A stretch of DNA of 39,408 nt from Pseudomonadota bacterium (GCA_029780695.1 JAKOYD010000166.1:1-39408), one strand, 5' to 3'; counted from the stretch's first letter, positions 26,771 to 37,430 are shown. Numbers and translations: made by a program. The notes: a model not told the origin generated them from the sequence alone.

Positions 26771-27349
26771 TCAGGCGCCGGGCGGCGGCGCGGGCGCATC
26801 GCCCCCATCGCCCGCGGCGGGCGGCACCACCAGCAACGCGCCCAGGGCCGGCGGCAGGTAGCTGCGCGTCAGCCAGTCGGGCAGCGGCGCCCACTCGGCC
26901 CAATCGGTGGTGCCCAGCACTATGTGCAGCCCGCGCAGCCAGCGGTGCAGGCCCACGCGGCTGAGCAGCAACGGGCGCTGCCCCGCCGACGTGTGAAACG
27001 CCAGCACCGCCTGCACGCCGTCGTCGCGCAGATCGACCTGCGTGCACAGCACGGCGCTGGCCAGTTCCGGCGCGTCGCTGGCTTCGCGCCCCATCTGCAG
27101 CGCACGCGCCGGCTCGCCGGGCTGCACACGGTTGAGCGATGCGTCGTGGTCGGCCGCGGCCCGCTCGGCGGGCGGGCGCGTGTCGGCGTCGGGCGCGCCG
27201 GGTGGCGCTTTTTCCAGCGCGGTGGCCACCAGTTGCACGATGCCGCGCGCCATGCGCCGGGTGATCCAGATGCGCTGCGGCCAGGCGGTGCAGCTGATCC
27301 ACACGCGGTCTTCGCCCGCGTGATAGCCGAAAGTGGTCGAAGCGGTCAT
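26771..27349 (-). CDS. protein of unknown function
   Basis: 192 residues; family not recognised. The best-conserved-looking part is the N-terminus, MTASTTFGYHAGEDRVWIS then CTAWPQRIWITRRMARGIVQ. A Pro/Ala/Asp linker (about 50-75) follows, then a second block with VDLRDDGVQAVLAFHTSAGQ and LLLSRVGLHRWLRGLHIVLG, and a Pro-rich tail. No signal peptide or membrane segment, so cytoplasmic. Coding is supported by the W/R/Y-rich, non-low-complexity N-terminal block. The start could also be the ATG at 27358; neither has a strong Shine-Dalgarno sequence. Divergent from rhlE, with a foldback element between. Confidence 0.65.
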   Translation of the reverse strand: MTASTTFGYHAGEDRVWISCTAWPQRIWITRRMARGIVQLVATALEKAPPGAPDADTRPPAERAAADHDASLNRVQPGEPARALQMGREASDAPELASAVLCTQVDLRDDGVQAVLAFHTSAGQRPLLLSRVGLHRWLRGLHIVLGTTDWAEWAPLPDWLTRSYLPPALGALLVVPPAAGDGGDAPAPPPGA

Positions 27350-27379
27350 GGGGCCCATCAAAAAAAGGTGTCGGCGCCT

Positions 27380-27546
27380 TAGGAGTGTGGGCGGCAGAAG
27401 GTGCGTCGGCTGCAACGCGCGAGAAAACGGTCTATCGCGGCGCTACCGCCTGCGCCCATAGCTCGGCTATGGGCTTGTCGGCACCACCACGCTATCCTCG
27501 TTTTTCGCACGTTTCGCTTCGACGCCTTCTGCCGCCCACACTCCTA
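27380..27546. repeat. 167-nt foldback element (long imperfect inverted repeat)
   Basis: The outer arms taggagtgtgggcggcagaa (from 27380) and its exact complement at the right end (to 27546) are identical over 22 nt. The similarity then continues inward with a few differences (cgtcg, aacg, gaaaacg blocks) to about 27429 on the left and 27499 on the right. The centre holds a perfect 9-bp hairpin gcccatagc / gctatgggc (27454-27474). The whole element can fold as one long stem. It has no gene and no clear target duplication. It could be a MITE-like transposon or a structured leader of rhlE. Confidence 0.8.
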
Positions 27547-27558
27547 GCCGGCTGCGTG

Positions 27559-27564
27559 CGATAA
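27559..27564 (+). promoter_or_regulatory. candidate -10 element for rhlE
   Basis: gataat, 13 nt right of the foldback element. No good -35 at the usual distance. If used, the rhlE leader would be about 175 nt and would not include the foldback. Other promoters left of it are possible. Apart from this and the foldback, the 395-nt gap 27350-27744 shows no gene. Confidence 0.3.
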
Positions 27565-27744
27565 TAGGCTGGCTTGCGGGCCACCAGTTTTCCGCAAGCC
27601 AGCCCTTCCGCTGGGGCGCCGCCGGCCACCCTTGGCCCACACGCCCACCCAAAGAAGAACCCGCTGCAGCCTTCAACTGGCCCGGCCCTTGCCGGATCAG
27701 GCCCGCAGCTCAGGCGCCGACGAGAGACCGGCGCATCCACTTTG

Positions 27745-29601
<1,857 letters not shown>

Positions 29602-29640
29602 TGCCGTCCGTTCGAGCCTTGACCTGATCGACGCGCAGCC

Positions 29641-30291
29641 GTGACGGGCAAGACCGTGCTGCTGGCCGGCGCGACCGGCCTGGTCGGCCGTGAGTTGCTG
29701 GCCGCCCTGCTGGCCGACCCGGCCGTCGCGGCCGTGCATGCACTGGGGCGCCGCGCGTTGGACGTGCAGCACCCCAAGCTGACGTCGCATGGGGTGGATT
29801 TTGCGGCGCTGCCGTCCTTGCCCCGCATCGACGAAGCCTATGTCGCGCTGGGCACCACCATCAAGGTGGCGGGCAGCCAGGCGGCCTTCCGCGCCATCGA
29901 TCTCGATGCTGTTGCCGCGGTGGCGCGCGCTGCACAAGGCGCGGGCGCTACCAAATTAGGAATCGTCAGCGCCATGGGCGCCGACCCGTCGTCGCGCGTG
30001 TTCTACAACCGCGTCAAGGGCGAGATGGAGCAGGCGGTGCGTGCGCTGGGTATCGACACCGTGGTGTTCGCGCGGCCCTCACTGCTGGAAGGCGACCGCG
30101 GCTCGTTGCAGCAGCCCCGTCGCCCGGCCGAGCGCTGGCTGCAGGCGGCCATGCGCGCGCTGCGTCCTATCACGCCCGCCAACCTGCGCGCCATTGCCGC
30201 ACGCGATGTGGCGCTCGGCCTGATCGAAGCGCTGCGCACGCGGGGGCCGGGCGCGCACGTGCTGCTGTCGGGCGCGCTGCAGCGCCGCTGA
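29641..30291 (+). CDS. NAD(P)-binding Rossmann protein, TIP30/NmrA-like
   Basis: 216 residues from GTG 29641. It starts TGKTVLLAGATGLVGRELLA, the Gly motif (AGATGLVG) of atypical SDR/NAD(P)H-binding proteins of the HTATIP2/TIP30 type, followed by YVALGTTIKVAGSQAAFRAI, IVSAMGADPSSRVFYNRVKG (with the Y-N-R-x-K active-site-like pattern) and RPSLLEGDR. Length fits. Role unknown; relatives are oxidoreductases or regulators. 39 nt after rhlE; no terminator seen between. There is no good Shine-Dalgarno sequence before the GTG. Confidence 0.82.
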   Translation: MTGKTVLLAGATGLVGRELLAALLADPAVAAVHALGRRALDVQHPKLTSHGVDFAALPSLPRIDEAYVALGTTIKVAGSQAAFRAIDLDAVAAVARAAQGAGATKLGIVSAMGADPSSRVFYNRVKGEMEQAVRALGIDTVVFARPSLLEGDRGSLQQPRRPAERWLQAAMRALRPITPANLRAIAARDVALGLIEALRTRGPGAHVLLSGALQRR

Positions 30292-30312
30292 GCTGCCGCA
30301 GAAATCGCGTCG

Positions 30313-30711
30313 TCAGGCGCGCACGAACAGCGTCACCAGCGGCTCGTCGCCCAGCAGACGGCTGCGGTGGCCGTGCCGCGCGGCGTCGAAGGTCGCGCCC
30401 GCCGGCAGCGTGTCGTTGGAATAAAAGCCCTCCCCCGGCCCGAACACGCGCACGCTGCCGTCGCGCAGGCCGATTTCCATGCGCCCCTGCAGCACCAGCA
30501 GCCATTGCGGCGTGGTGGTGCAGTGAAAGTCGCTGACAAAGCCCGGCGGGCTGCGCCGCATCTGCCATCCGCCGGAAGGCGCCAGCGCCGACAGCCGCGT
30601 CATCGGCGTGCCTTCGGTCAAGGCCACCGGCCGGTCGCGAAAGCGCGCCACGCCATCGACGTCGGTGTACAGCTCAGGCAGAGTCAGCGCGGTGTCGGTC
30701 GAAGCAATCAT
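30313..30711 (-). CDS. cupin-domain protein
   Basis: 132 residues. Single small beta-barrel of the cupin type: FHCTTTPQWLLVLQGRMEIG (about residues 63-82) is the first cupin motif, and VRVFGPGEGFYSNDTLPAG (about 86-104) the turn between motifs, followed by HGHRSRLLGDEPLVTLFV. Only some of the usual His/Glu metal ligands can be seen. The start MIASTDTALTLPELYTD is chosen from the fold; a longer frame reaches 30900 with unlikely sequence. Convergent with the preceding gene; function unknown. Confidence 0.75.
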   Translation of the reverse strand: MIASTDTALTLPELYTDVDGVARFRDRPVALTEGTPMTRLSALAPSGGWQMRRSPPGFVSDFHCTTTPQWLLVLQGRMEIGLRDGSVRVFGPGEGFYSNDTLPAGATFDAARHGHRSRLLGDEPLVTLFVRA

Positions 30712-30845
30712 GGCGGCGGATACAGGGCGGAAGGCGCCGAGCGTAGCGCACCGCGCGCCCTGTGCGCCGCTCAACATGGCAGCGCAGGGGCTGCAAGGGT
30801 GCGATGATGGCGGCTCTGCGTCTGTCTGCAGCGCGCCCATCGCTT

Positions 30846-30880
30846 CAATTTTGATAGCTAAAGGCGCTGATGGATAGCGC
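30846..30880 (+). repeat. dispersed TTGATAGCT repeat, copy 7
   Basis: caattttgatagctaaaggcg followed by ctgatggatagcgc. It keeps the ttttgatagct block. In the gap between the divergent cupin and SDR genes (30712-30918), where no gene is seen. Confidence 0.65.
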
Positions 30881-30918
30881 GCACCGACCGTTTTTGACAT
30901 TCATTTTTCTTTTGCCGA

Positions 30919-31701
30919 ATGAACGCCTCACCCTCCCCCATCTCCTTCGGCCTGCAGGACCGTGTCGTCATCGTCACCGGCGGCTCGCAGGGCATTGGTG
31001 AAGCCTGCGCGCGCCGCTTTGCGCGCGAAGGCGCGCACGTGGTCATCGCCGACGTGGCCGACGAGCGCGGCCGCGCGCTGGCGGGCGAACTGGGCGCCCT
31101 CTACGTGCATTGCGACGTGGGCGACAAGGCGCAGGTCAACGCGCTGGTGGCCGACGTGCTGCAGGCGCATGGCCGCATCGACGTGCTGGTGAACAACGCG
31201 GGCATCTTCCGTGCGGCGGATTTCCTCGACGTGACCGAGGAAGACTTCGACGCCGTGCTGCGCGTCAACCTGAAGGGTGCCTTCCTGGTGGGCCAGGCGG
31301 TGGCGCGCGAAATGGCGCGCACGGGCGGCGGCAGCATCGTCAACATGAGCAGCGTGAACAGCGTGCTGGCCATTCCCAACATCGCCAGCTACAACGTCAG
31401 CAAGGGCGGCATCAACCAGCTGACGCGCGCCATGGCGCTGGCCCTGGCGGACCAGGACGTGCGCGTCAACGCCGTCGGGCCCGGCACCATCGGCACCGAA
31501 CTGGCGGCCAAGGCCGTGCTGACCAGCGAGGAAGCCCGAAACAAGATCATGATGCGCACGCCCCTCAAGCGCCTGGGCGAGCCGAGCGAGATCGCCGATG
31601 TGGTCGCCTTTCTGGCCAGCGACGCGGCCAGCTACATCACGGGCGAGATCATCATGGTGGACGGCGGCCGCATGGCGCTGAACTACACGGTGCCGGTGTA
31701 A
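30919..31701 (+). CDS. SDR-family oxidoreductase (glucose 1-dehydrogenase-like)
   Basis: 260 residues, classical SDR. TGGSQGIGEACARRFA (about 20-35) is the cofactor motif; VLVNNAGIF near 91-99; Ser in IVNMSSVNSV; catalytic SYNVSKGGINQLTRAMALAL (Y-x3-K) around 155-174; end ASYITGEIIMVDGGRM is the common SDR C-terminus. Asp after the second strand (VVIADVADERG) suggests NAD rather than NADP preference (inference). Substrate unknown. Followed 168 nt later by the metallophosphoesterase. Confidence 0.9.
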   Translation: MNASPSPISFGLQDRVVIVTGGSQGIGEACARRFAREGAHVVIADVADERGRALAGELGALYVHCDVGDKAQVNALVADVLQAHGRIDVLVNNAGIFRAADFLDVTEEDFDAVLRVNLKGAFLVGQAVAREMARTGGGSIVNMSSVNSVLAIPNIASYNVSKGGINQLTRAMALALADQDVRVNAVGPGTIGTELAAKAVLTSEEARNKIMMRTPLKRLGEPSEIADVVAFLASDAASYITGEIIMVDGGRMALNYTVPV

Positions 31702-31821
31702 GCGCGGGCCAGGCCACCGTACGCCGGCCATGGCGGTGATTCAGCCCGCCGTGCTGGCCTGCCGGTGGCCGGCCAAGGCAATTCCCGGCGCTTCAGCGAG
31801 AACTTTTGCACAATATCAGCC

Positions 31822-31838
31822 ACTGCCAAAATGGCAGT
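31822..31838. other. short palindrome upstream of metallophosphoesterase
   Basis: actgcc-aaaat-ggcagt, perfect 6-bp arms, 31 nt before the start codon. It may be an operator. Nothing else stands out in 31702-31869. Confidence 0.35.
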
Positions 31839-31869
31839 CGGCGTCAGCGCCACCCACAATCGCACCGTC

Positions 31870-32694
31870 ATGCTGATTGCCCACCTTACCGACCCGCACA
31901 TCGGGCTGAACCCCGGCGCGCTGGTCGGGCGCCTGCAACCCGACGCCGCGCTGCGCCGTGCACTGGCCCACGTGCGCGGCCTGGGCACGCCGCCCGACGT
32001 ACTGCTGCTGTCGGGTGACCTGACCGAGGCGGGCCAAGAAGCCGATTACCACACGCTGCGCGCGCTGTTCGACCAAGAATTGCCCGGCCACCGCCAGGGC
32101 CGCCCACGCGTGCTGGCCGTGGCCGGCAACCACGACCGGCCGGGCCTGGCGCGCCAACTGCTGGGCGACTGGATGCCGGTGCCGGCCGACGCGCCCGCCG
32201 GAGTTTTTTGCGTGCGGGCCGAGGTGGGCGGCGTGCATTTCATCGGTCTGGACACCGTGGTGCCGCTGCAGCCGCACGGCGAACTGGGCGCCGCCCAGCT
32301 TGACTGGGTGGCGCGCACGCTGGCTGCGCTGGCGGGCCAGCCGGTGATGATTTTTCTGCATCACCCGCCGCTGGTGGCCGGCATGGCCGCCATGGACGAG
32401 TGCGGCCTGCGCACCGGCCGCGACGCGCTGGCGCGGCTGGTGGCCGCGCATGGAAGCGTGCTGCTGGTCGCTGGCGGCCACCTGCATCGGCCCATTCTGG
32501 GCGCGCTGGGCGGCGCGCCGGTGGTGGTGGCGCCGTCCACCTCGCACCAACTGGCGCTGGACCTTCGGCCCGACGCACCGCTGGCGCTGCAGCTGGAGCC
32601 GCCGATGATCGGCCTGTACCGCTGGACGCCACAGGACGGGCTGGCTTGCCACTTCAGCCACGTGCTGCCGTTCGACGGCCCCTACCCCATCTGA
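31870..32694 (+). CDS. metallophosphoesterase (CpdA-like)
   Basis: 274 residues. Calcineurin-like phosphoesterase motifs in order: LTDPHIG (D-x-H, about 5-11), LLSGDLTEAGQEADY (about 43-57; GD), VAGNHDRPG (GNHD, about 87), FLHHPPLVAG (about 166), and GGHLHRPILG (GH-x-H, about 204). This is the pattern of class III cyclic nucleotide phosphodiesterases such as CpdA, which hydrolyse cAMP; other phosphodiester substrates are possible. Start MLIAHLTDPHIGL fits the family; no Shine-Dalgarno sequence is visible. Confidence 0.88.
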   Translation: MLIAHLTDPHIGLNPGALVGRLQPDAALRRALAHVRGLGTPPDVLLLSGDLTEAGQEADYHTLRALFDQELPGHRQGRPRVLAVAGNHDRPGLARQLLGDWMPVPADAPAGVFCVRAEVGGVHFIGLDTVVPLQPHGELGAAQLDWVARTLAALAGQPVMIFLHHPPLVAGMAAMDECGLRTGRDALARLVAAHGSVLLVAGGHLHRPILGALGGAPVVVAPSTSHQLALDLRPDAPLALQLEPPMIGLYRWTPQDGLACHFSHVLPFDGPYPI

Positions 32695-32792
32695 CGGCGG
32701 CGCGGCCGCCCGCGCTAGCGCCACGCCCGCCGCGCGCGGGGGCGCGGCTTCCCTCAGAATGGCGCACGCCCCAAGCACCCCAAGGAGACCGC

Positions 32793-34325
32793 ATGAGCCT
32801 GGCCCATCTGTTGCTGCGCCAAGCCCGCCAGCGCGCCGATTCGCCCGCCATCCTCAACGGCACGGCCCTGCACGCCACCCACGGCCAATGGGCCGCGCGC
32901 TGCGCGGGCATGGCGGCGCGCCTGCGCGACGCGGGGCTGCAGCCCGGTGACCGCGTTCTCATCTTCGCCCGCAACCACCCGCGCTATCTGGAGGCGCTGT
33001 GGGGCCTGTGGTGGGCCGGAGTGGTGGCCGTGCCCGTCAACGCCAAACTGCACCCGCGCGAAGTGGAATGGATCGCCGCCGACTGCGGCGCGCGCTGGGC
33101 CTTCGTGACGGCCGATGTGGCGCCCGCACCGCTGGCGGGCATCGAGCGGCAGATCGACCTCGAATCGCACGAGGCAACCGCGCTGCTGGCCGAAGCGCCC
33201 GACGCCTTCGCCGTGCCGGTGACCGAGCGAAGCTTGAGTGACACCGCGTGGTTGTTCTACACCAGCGGCACCACCGGCCGCCCCAAGGGCGTGATGCTGA
33301 CGCATCGCAACCTGATGACCATGGGCCTGGGCTACCACGTCGACGTCGACGCTGTGTCGCGCGACGACGCCATCGTGTACGCCGCGCCCATTTCGCACGG
33401 CGCAGGCATCTACGCCATACCGCACCTGATGGCGGGCGCGCGCCACGTGGTGCCCGCGTCGGGCGGGGTCGATCCGGCCGAGCTGTTCGCGCTGGGGCGC
33501 GCCATCGGCCCGCTGTCGCTGTTCGCGGCACCCACCATCGTCGGCCGGCTGGTGGACGAGGCAGAGCGGCAAGCCCTGTCGCCTGATGACTGCGCGCAGT
33601 CCTTCAAGACCATCGTCTACGGCGGCGCGCCGATGTACGTGGCCGACATCCAGCGCGCGCTGCGCGTGATGGGCCCGCGCTTCGTGCAGATCTACGGCCA
33701 GGGCGAAACGCCGATGGTCGGCACCTTCCTGTCGCGCGCCGACCTGGCCGATGCGGCGCACCCGCGCTACCTGCAGCGCATCGCCAGCGTGGGCGTAGCG
33801 CAGACCCCGGTGCGCGTGCGCGTCGCCGACGCCGAAGGGCGCGACATGCCGCTGGGCGAGGTCGGCGAAATCGTCGTCAAGGGCGACAGCGTGATGGCCG
33901 GCTACTGGGGCAACCCCGAGGCGACCGCGGCGGCCGTGAAAGACGGCTGGCTGTTCACCGGCGACATGGGCGCGCTGGACGCCGACGGCTACCTGACGCT
34001 GAAGGACCGGAGCAAGGACCTGATCATCAGCGGCGGCAGCAACGTCTACCCGCGCGAGGTGGAAGAAGCCCTGCTGCACGCCCCCGGCGTGGCCGAGGTG
34101 GCGGTGGTCGGTGAGCCGGACGCCGAATGGGGCGAAAACGTCGTCGCCTTCGTCGTCGCCCAGACAGGCGCGGCGTTGGTCGAATCGGCGTTGGACGCAC
34201 ACTGTCTGGCCCACATCGCCCGCTTCAAGCGCCCCAAGCGCTATGTGTTTGTGAGCGCGCTGCCCAAGAACAACTACGGCAAGGTGCTTAAGACCGAGTT
34301 GCGCGCGCGACTGCACGCCGGCTGA
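32793..34325 (+). CDS. AMP-dependent acyl-CoA synthetase
   Basis: 510 residues, complete. It activates a carboxylic acid to acyl-AMP then acyl-CoA. Marks: AMP-binding LFYTSGTTGRPKGVMLTHRN at about 152-171, YGQGETPMVG near 305, GWLFTGDMGALDADGYLTLK near 386-405, DRSKDLIISGGSNVYPREVE near 406-425, and the catalytic Lys in NNYGKVLKTELR at the C-terminus. Strong aaggag before the ATG. The chain length of the substrate cannot be read; the family includes medium/long-chain fatty and aromatic acid ligases. Followed by a PaaI-type thioesterase 51 nt downstream. Confidence 0.93.
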   Translation: MSLAHLLLRQARQRADSPAILNGTALHATHGQWAARCAGMAARLRDAGLQPGDRVLIFARNHPRYLEALWGLWWAGVVAVPVNAKLHPREVEWIAADCGARWAFVTADVAPAPLAGIERQIDLESHEATALLAEAPDAFAVPVTERSLSDTAWLFYTSGTTGRPKGVMLTHRNLMTMGLGYHVDVDAVSRDDAIVYAAPISHGAGIYAIPHLMAGARHVVPASGGVDPAELFALGRAIGPLSLFAAPTIVGRLVDEAERQALSPDDCAQSFKTIVYGGAPMYVADIQRALRVMGPRFVQIYGQGETPMVGTFLSRADLADAAHPRYLQRIASVGVAQTPVRVRVADAEGRDMPLGEVGEIVVKGDSVMAGYWGNPEATAAAVKDGWLFTGDMGALDADGYLTLKDRSKDLIISGGSNVYPREVEEALLHAPGVAEVAVVGEPDAEWGENVVAFVVAQTGAALVESALDAHCLAHIARFKRPKRYVFVSALPKNNYGKVLKTELRARLHAG

Positions 34326-34376
34326 AGGCCGCCCACAATGCGCGCTTTGCCAGACCCACCCTTATCCGAAAACGAC

Positions 34377-34916
34377 ATGACCCACAACCATCTCGACCAA
34401 TGGCTCGCCGACGAAAAGGCTGTGCTGGAGCGCATTGAAAAAGGCCCCGGCCCGGGCGTTGCCCGCATGGACCAGATCGCCGGCATGACCGGGCTGGAGT
34501 TGATGCAAGCCACCCTGGACGGAACGCTGCCCTATGCGCCAATCGCCAAGACGCTGGATTTCGGGCTGGTGGAGGTCGGCAAGGGCCGGGCGGTGTTCCA
34601 GGGCACGCCGGGGCCGCAGCTGTTCAACCCCATGGGAACCGTGCACGGCGGCTGGTTTGCCACGCTGCTGGATTCGGCGCTGGGCTGCGCCGTGCACACC
34701 ATGATGCCGGCCGGCCGCGCCTACACCACGGCCGAACTGGGCGTGAACCTGGTGAAGGCCCTGACGCCCAAGGTGCCGCGCGTGCGCGCCGAAGGCAAGG
34801 TGATCCACTGCGGGCGCCAGCTGGCCACGGCCGAAGCGCGGCTGGTCGGGCCGGACGGCACGCTGTACGCGCACGCCACCACCACCTGCCTGGTGTTCGA
34901 TCTGCCGACGGCCTGA
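34377..34916 (+). CDS. PaaI-family hotdog thioesterase
   Basis: 179 residues; hotdog domain with FNPMGTVHGGWFATLLDSAL (about 82-101), the PaaI signature in which N and the HGG turn form the active site. Hydrolyses acyl- or aryl-CoA. A leading helix of about 45 residues precedes the domain. Placed right after the acyl-CoA synthetase on the same strand, so the two may balance the same CoA ester pool (inference). Ends before a bidirectional terminator. Confidence 0.88.
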   Translation: MTHNHLDQWLADEKAVLERIEKGPGPGVARMDQIAGMTGLELMQATLDGTLPYAPIAKTLDFGLVEVGKGRAVFQGTPGPQLFNPMGTVHGGWFATLLDSALGCAVHTMMPAGRAYTTAELGVNLVKALTPKVPRVRAEGKVIHCGRQLATAEARLVGPDGTLYAHATTTCLVFDLPTA

Positions 34917-34936
34917 GCGCGACGCTTTTTTGCTAC

Positions 34937-34985
34937 ATTTACGATAGCTACTCGCGCTTTTCAGGCTTGCGCTGCAGGCCGCAAA
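34937..34985 (+). repeat. dispersed TTGATAGCT repeat, copy 8 (long form)
   Basis: tttacgatagctactcgcgc then cttgcgctgcaggccgcaaa. Both conserved blocks are present, as in the copy at 26616-26663. Confidence 0.75.
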
Positions 34986-34990
34986 GGCAC

Positions 34991-35021
34991 AAAAAAGCCG
35001 CTGCACCCGCAGCGGCTTTTT
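34991..35021. terminator. bidirectional intrinsic terminator
   Basis: aaaaaa + gccgctgc / gcagcggc (loop accc) + ttttt: a perfect 8-bp GC stem flanked by A-run and T-run, so it works in both directions. It separates the convergent thioesterase and second TRAP operon. Confidence 0.92.
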
Positions 35022-35046
35022 CTTGCGCGGGCACTTAGCCCGTCAA

Positions 35047-36078
35047 TTACTTGGGCGCGTATTTCTTCAGCAGCGCCTTGGCATCCTCAATCAGCTTCTT
35101 GCCGTCGCCGCCCTTGGCGGCCACGTCCTTCAGCCAAATGTCGTCGACGTTGGCGGTGGTCTTTTCCCAGCGCGCCAGTTCGTCCTTGCTGATGACGGCG
35201 ATCGTGTTGCCGCGATCGCGCGCCAGCTTGGAGTAGGGTTCGACGATTTTGTCGAAGCCTTCTTCGCCCGCCCAGGCCGAAGCGGCCAGGCCCGAGTTGT
35301 CGTCAATCACTTTCTTCAGCTTGGGAGAAAGGCTGTCGTACTTGGCCTGATTCATGCCGAAAATGAAGATGGTGTTGGCAAAGCGCGGCGAGCCCACCGG
35401 CGCATCCAGGTGGTATTTGACGATTTCGTGCAGCTTGGTGGCGGGCAGCGCTTCCCACGGCACCAGCACGCCGTCGACCACGCCCTTGGACAGCGCGTCG
35501 GCCACCTGCGGGAGCGGCATCTGCACCGGCGTGCCGCCCATGGCGGCCATCATGCGGGCGCTGATGCGGGTGGCGGTGCGGATTTTCTTGCCCTTCATGT
35601 CCTCCAGCTTGGTGATGGGCATGTTGGAATGCAGCACGTAGCCTTCGGTGGTGTGCATGAACAGGGGCTTGATGCCCTTGAATTCGTCCAGCGCGTGCTT
35701 CTGCGTGTATTCCCACAGTGCCTGCGAACCTTGCTTGGCGTTGACGGCCATGAAAGGCAGCTCGAACACCTCGGTCTTGGTGTAGCGGCCGGCCGAATAC
35801 GTGGGCACCGACCACACGATGTCGGCCACGCCGTCGCGCACCTGGTCCAGCAGCTGCGGCGGCGTGCCACCCAACTGCATGGCGGGGTAGATCTGGCATT
35901 TCAGCTCGCCCCCGGATTCCTTCTCGACCTTGGCGCACCAGGGCGCGATGATCTTCTGGTGCGAGCTGGAGCCCGAGGGCAGGAAGTGATGCACCTTGAG
36001 AATGGTTTGGGCCGAAGCGGCGCTGCCGGCAAAAGCCAGCGCGGCGGCCACGGTCAGTCGGGTCAGGATGGATTTCAT
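35047..36078 (-). CDS. dctP: TRAP transporter substrate-binding protein DctP (second set)
   Basis: 343 residues, signal peptide MKSILTRLTVAAALAFAGSA with cleavage after ASA (about residue 23). Periplasmic ligand capture. Marks: LKVHHFLPSGSSSHQKIIAP at about 27-46, KIRTATRISARMMAAMGGTP near 165-184 (conserved Arg for carboxylate), and GVVDGVLVPWEAL near 199. It belongs to a different DctP subgroup from the first set (no close similarity), so another ligand is likely. aggag precedes the ATG. Last gene of a minus-strand operon, 29 nt after dctM. Confidence 0.93.
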   Translation of the reverse strand: MKSILTRLTVAAALAFAGSAASAQTILKVHHFLPSGSSSHQKIIAPWCAKVEKESGGELKCQIYPAMQLGGTPPQLLDQVRDGVADIVWSVPTYSAGRYTKTEVFELPFMAVNAKQGSQALWEYTQKHALDEFKGIKPLFMHTTEGYVLHSNMPITKLEDMKGKKIRTATRISARMMAAMGGTPVQMPLPQVADALSKGVVDGVLVPWEALPATKLHEIVKYHLDAPVGSPRFANTIFIFGMNQAKYDSLSPKLKKVIDDNSGLAASAWAGEEGFDKIVEPYSKLARDRGNTIAVISKDELARWEKTTANVDDIWLKDVAAKGGDGKKLIEDAKALLKKYAPK

Positions 36079-36107
36079 GTCAGTACGTCTCCTAGAAAAA
36101 ACCGGAA

Positions 36108-37430
36108 TCAGGTCAACAGCCGCACCAGCCACAGCGTGATGCCGGGGAACAGGATCAGCAGCGCCAGGCGAATGAAGTCCCAGGCCAGGAAGATCATCAC
36201 GCCCTTGTAGGTCTCGATCATGGGCACGTCCTTGGCCAGGCCGTTCATGATGTAGACGTTCAGGCCCACGGGCGGAAAGATCATGCCGATGGCACATACG
36301 GTGAGGATCAGCACGCCGAACCACAGCGCCTTGTCGGACACGTTCAGGCCGTAGAAGTCCAGCCCCATGATGACCGGAAACAGCACCGGCACCGTCAGCA
36401 GGATCATCGACATTTCGTCCATCACGCAGCCGAGGATGACGTAGAAGATCATGATCGCGCCCATCACCACCACCGGCGGAATGGCAGCGTGCGCGATGAC
36501 GTCGGCCAGCTGGTTGGGCAACTGCGACAGCGCCAACGAGGCGTTGATCATGTCGGCGCCGATGAAGATCATGAAAATCATGCCGCTGGTCACCGCCGTG
36601 GTGCGGATCGACTCGATGGTTTTTTGCAGCGTCAGCTGGCGCTTGAGCAGCGAGATGATGAAGGTCAGCGTGGCGCCAATGGCCGCGCCCTCGGTGGGCG
36701 TGAAGATGCCGCCATAGATGCCGCCGAACACCGCCACGAAGATCAGCGCGATGGGCCACACGCCGCCAGCGGCCTGGGCAATTTCGCTGGCGCTGGCGGC
36801 CCGCGCGTCGGGCGCATGCTCGGGCCTCAGGCGCACATAGATGGCCACCACCGCGATGTAGCCCGCGGCCGCCAGAAACGCTGGCACGTAGGCGGCCAGA
36901 AAGGTCTTGGTGATGTTCTGCTCGGTCAGGATGGCATACACCATCAAGGTAACCGAAGGCGGCAGCAGAACGCCCATGGTGCCGCCGGTGGCCAGTGCCG
37001 CCGTGGCCAGCCTGCCCGAATACGAGATGCGCCGCATTTCGGGATACGCCACCTGCGCGATGGTTGCCGTGGTGGCGACGGTGGAGCCCGAAATGGCGCC
37101 GAACGCCGCGCAGGCCAGAATGCCGGCCATCGCCATGCCGCCCCTGAAGCGCCCGAGCAGCGCGTTGGCAAAGTCGAACAGCGCCTTCGACAGGCCGCCG
37201 TTGACGGCGAAGGCACCCATCAGCATGAACAGCGGGATGACCGACAGGTCGTACACCGACACGCGCCCGTACACCGCGCCGCGCAGGTGCGCCAGCAACG
37301 GGTCCCAGCCGGACAGCAGCACGTAACCCACCGCCCCGGGCACGAACATGGCGATCGCGATGGGCACGCGAATCGCCATCAGCACCAGCATGGCGCCGAA
37401 CAACGAAAGACCGATGGCCATGGTGCTCAT
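36108..37430 (-). CDS. dctM: TRAP transporter large permease DctM (second set)
   Basis: 440 residues, about 12 helices. Marks: VIPLFMLMGAFAVNGGLSKA near 72-91, GAISGSTVATTATIAQVAYP near 116-135, GGIYGGIFTPTEGAAIGATL near 245-264, and MIFPPVGLNVYIMNG near 380. Start overlaps the dctQ stop (ATGA). Partner of the DctQ and DctP genes beside it. Confidence 0.93.
   Translation of the reverse strand: MSTMAIGLSLFGAMLVLMAIRVPIAIAMFVPGAVGYVLLSGWDPLLAHLRGAVYGRVSVYDLSVIPLFMLMGAFAVNGGLSKALFDFANALLGRFRGGMAMAGILACAAFGAISGSTVATTATIAQVAYPEMRRISYSGRLATAALATGGTMGVLLPPSVTLMVYAILTEQNITKTFLAAYVPAFLAAAGYIAVVAIYVRLRPEHAPDARAASASEIAQAAGGVWPIALIFVAVFGGIYGGIFTPTEGAAIGATLTFIISLLKRQLTLQKTIESIRTTAVTSGMIFMIFIGADMINASLALSQLPNQLADVIAHAAIPPVVVMGAIMIFYVILGCVMDEMSMILLTVPVLFPVIMGLDFYGLNVSDKALWFGVLILTVCAIGMIFPPVGLNVYIMNGLAKDVPMIETYKGVMIFLAWDFIRLALLILFPGITLWLVRLLT

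Noticed and set aside
27574..27744. Longer RhlE with 57 extra N-terminal residues
   Set aside because: The extra part is low-complexity and unlike Rhl[11 protein letters not shown] is the family start. Not excluded, as the ribosome site at 27745 is weak.
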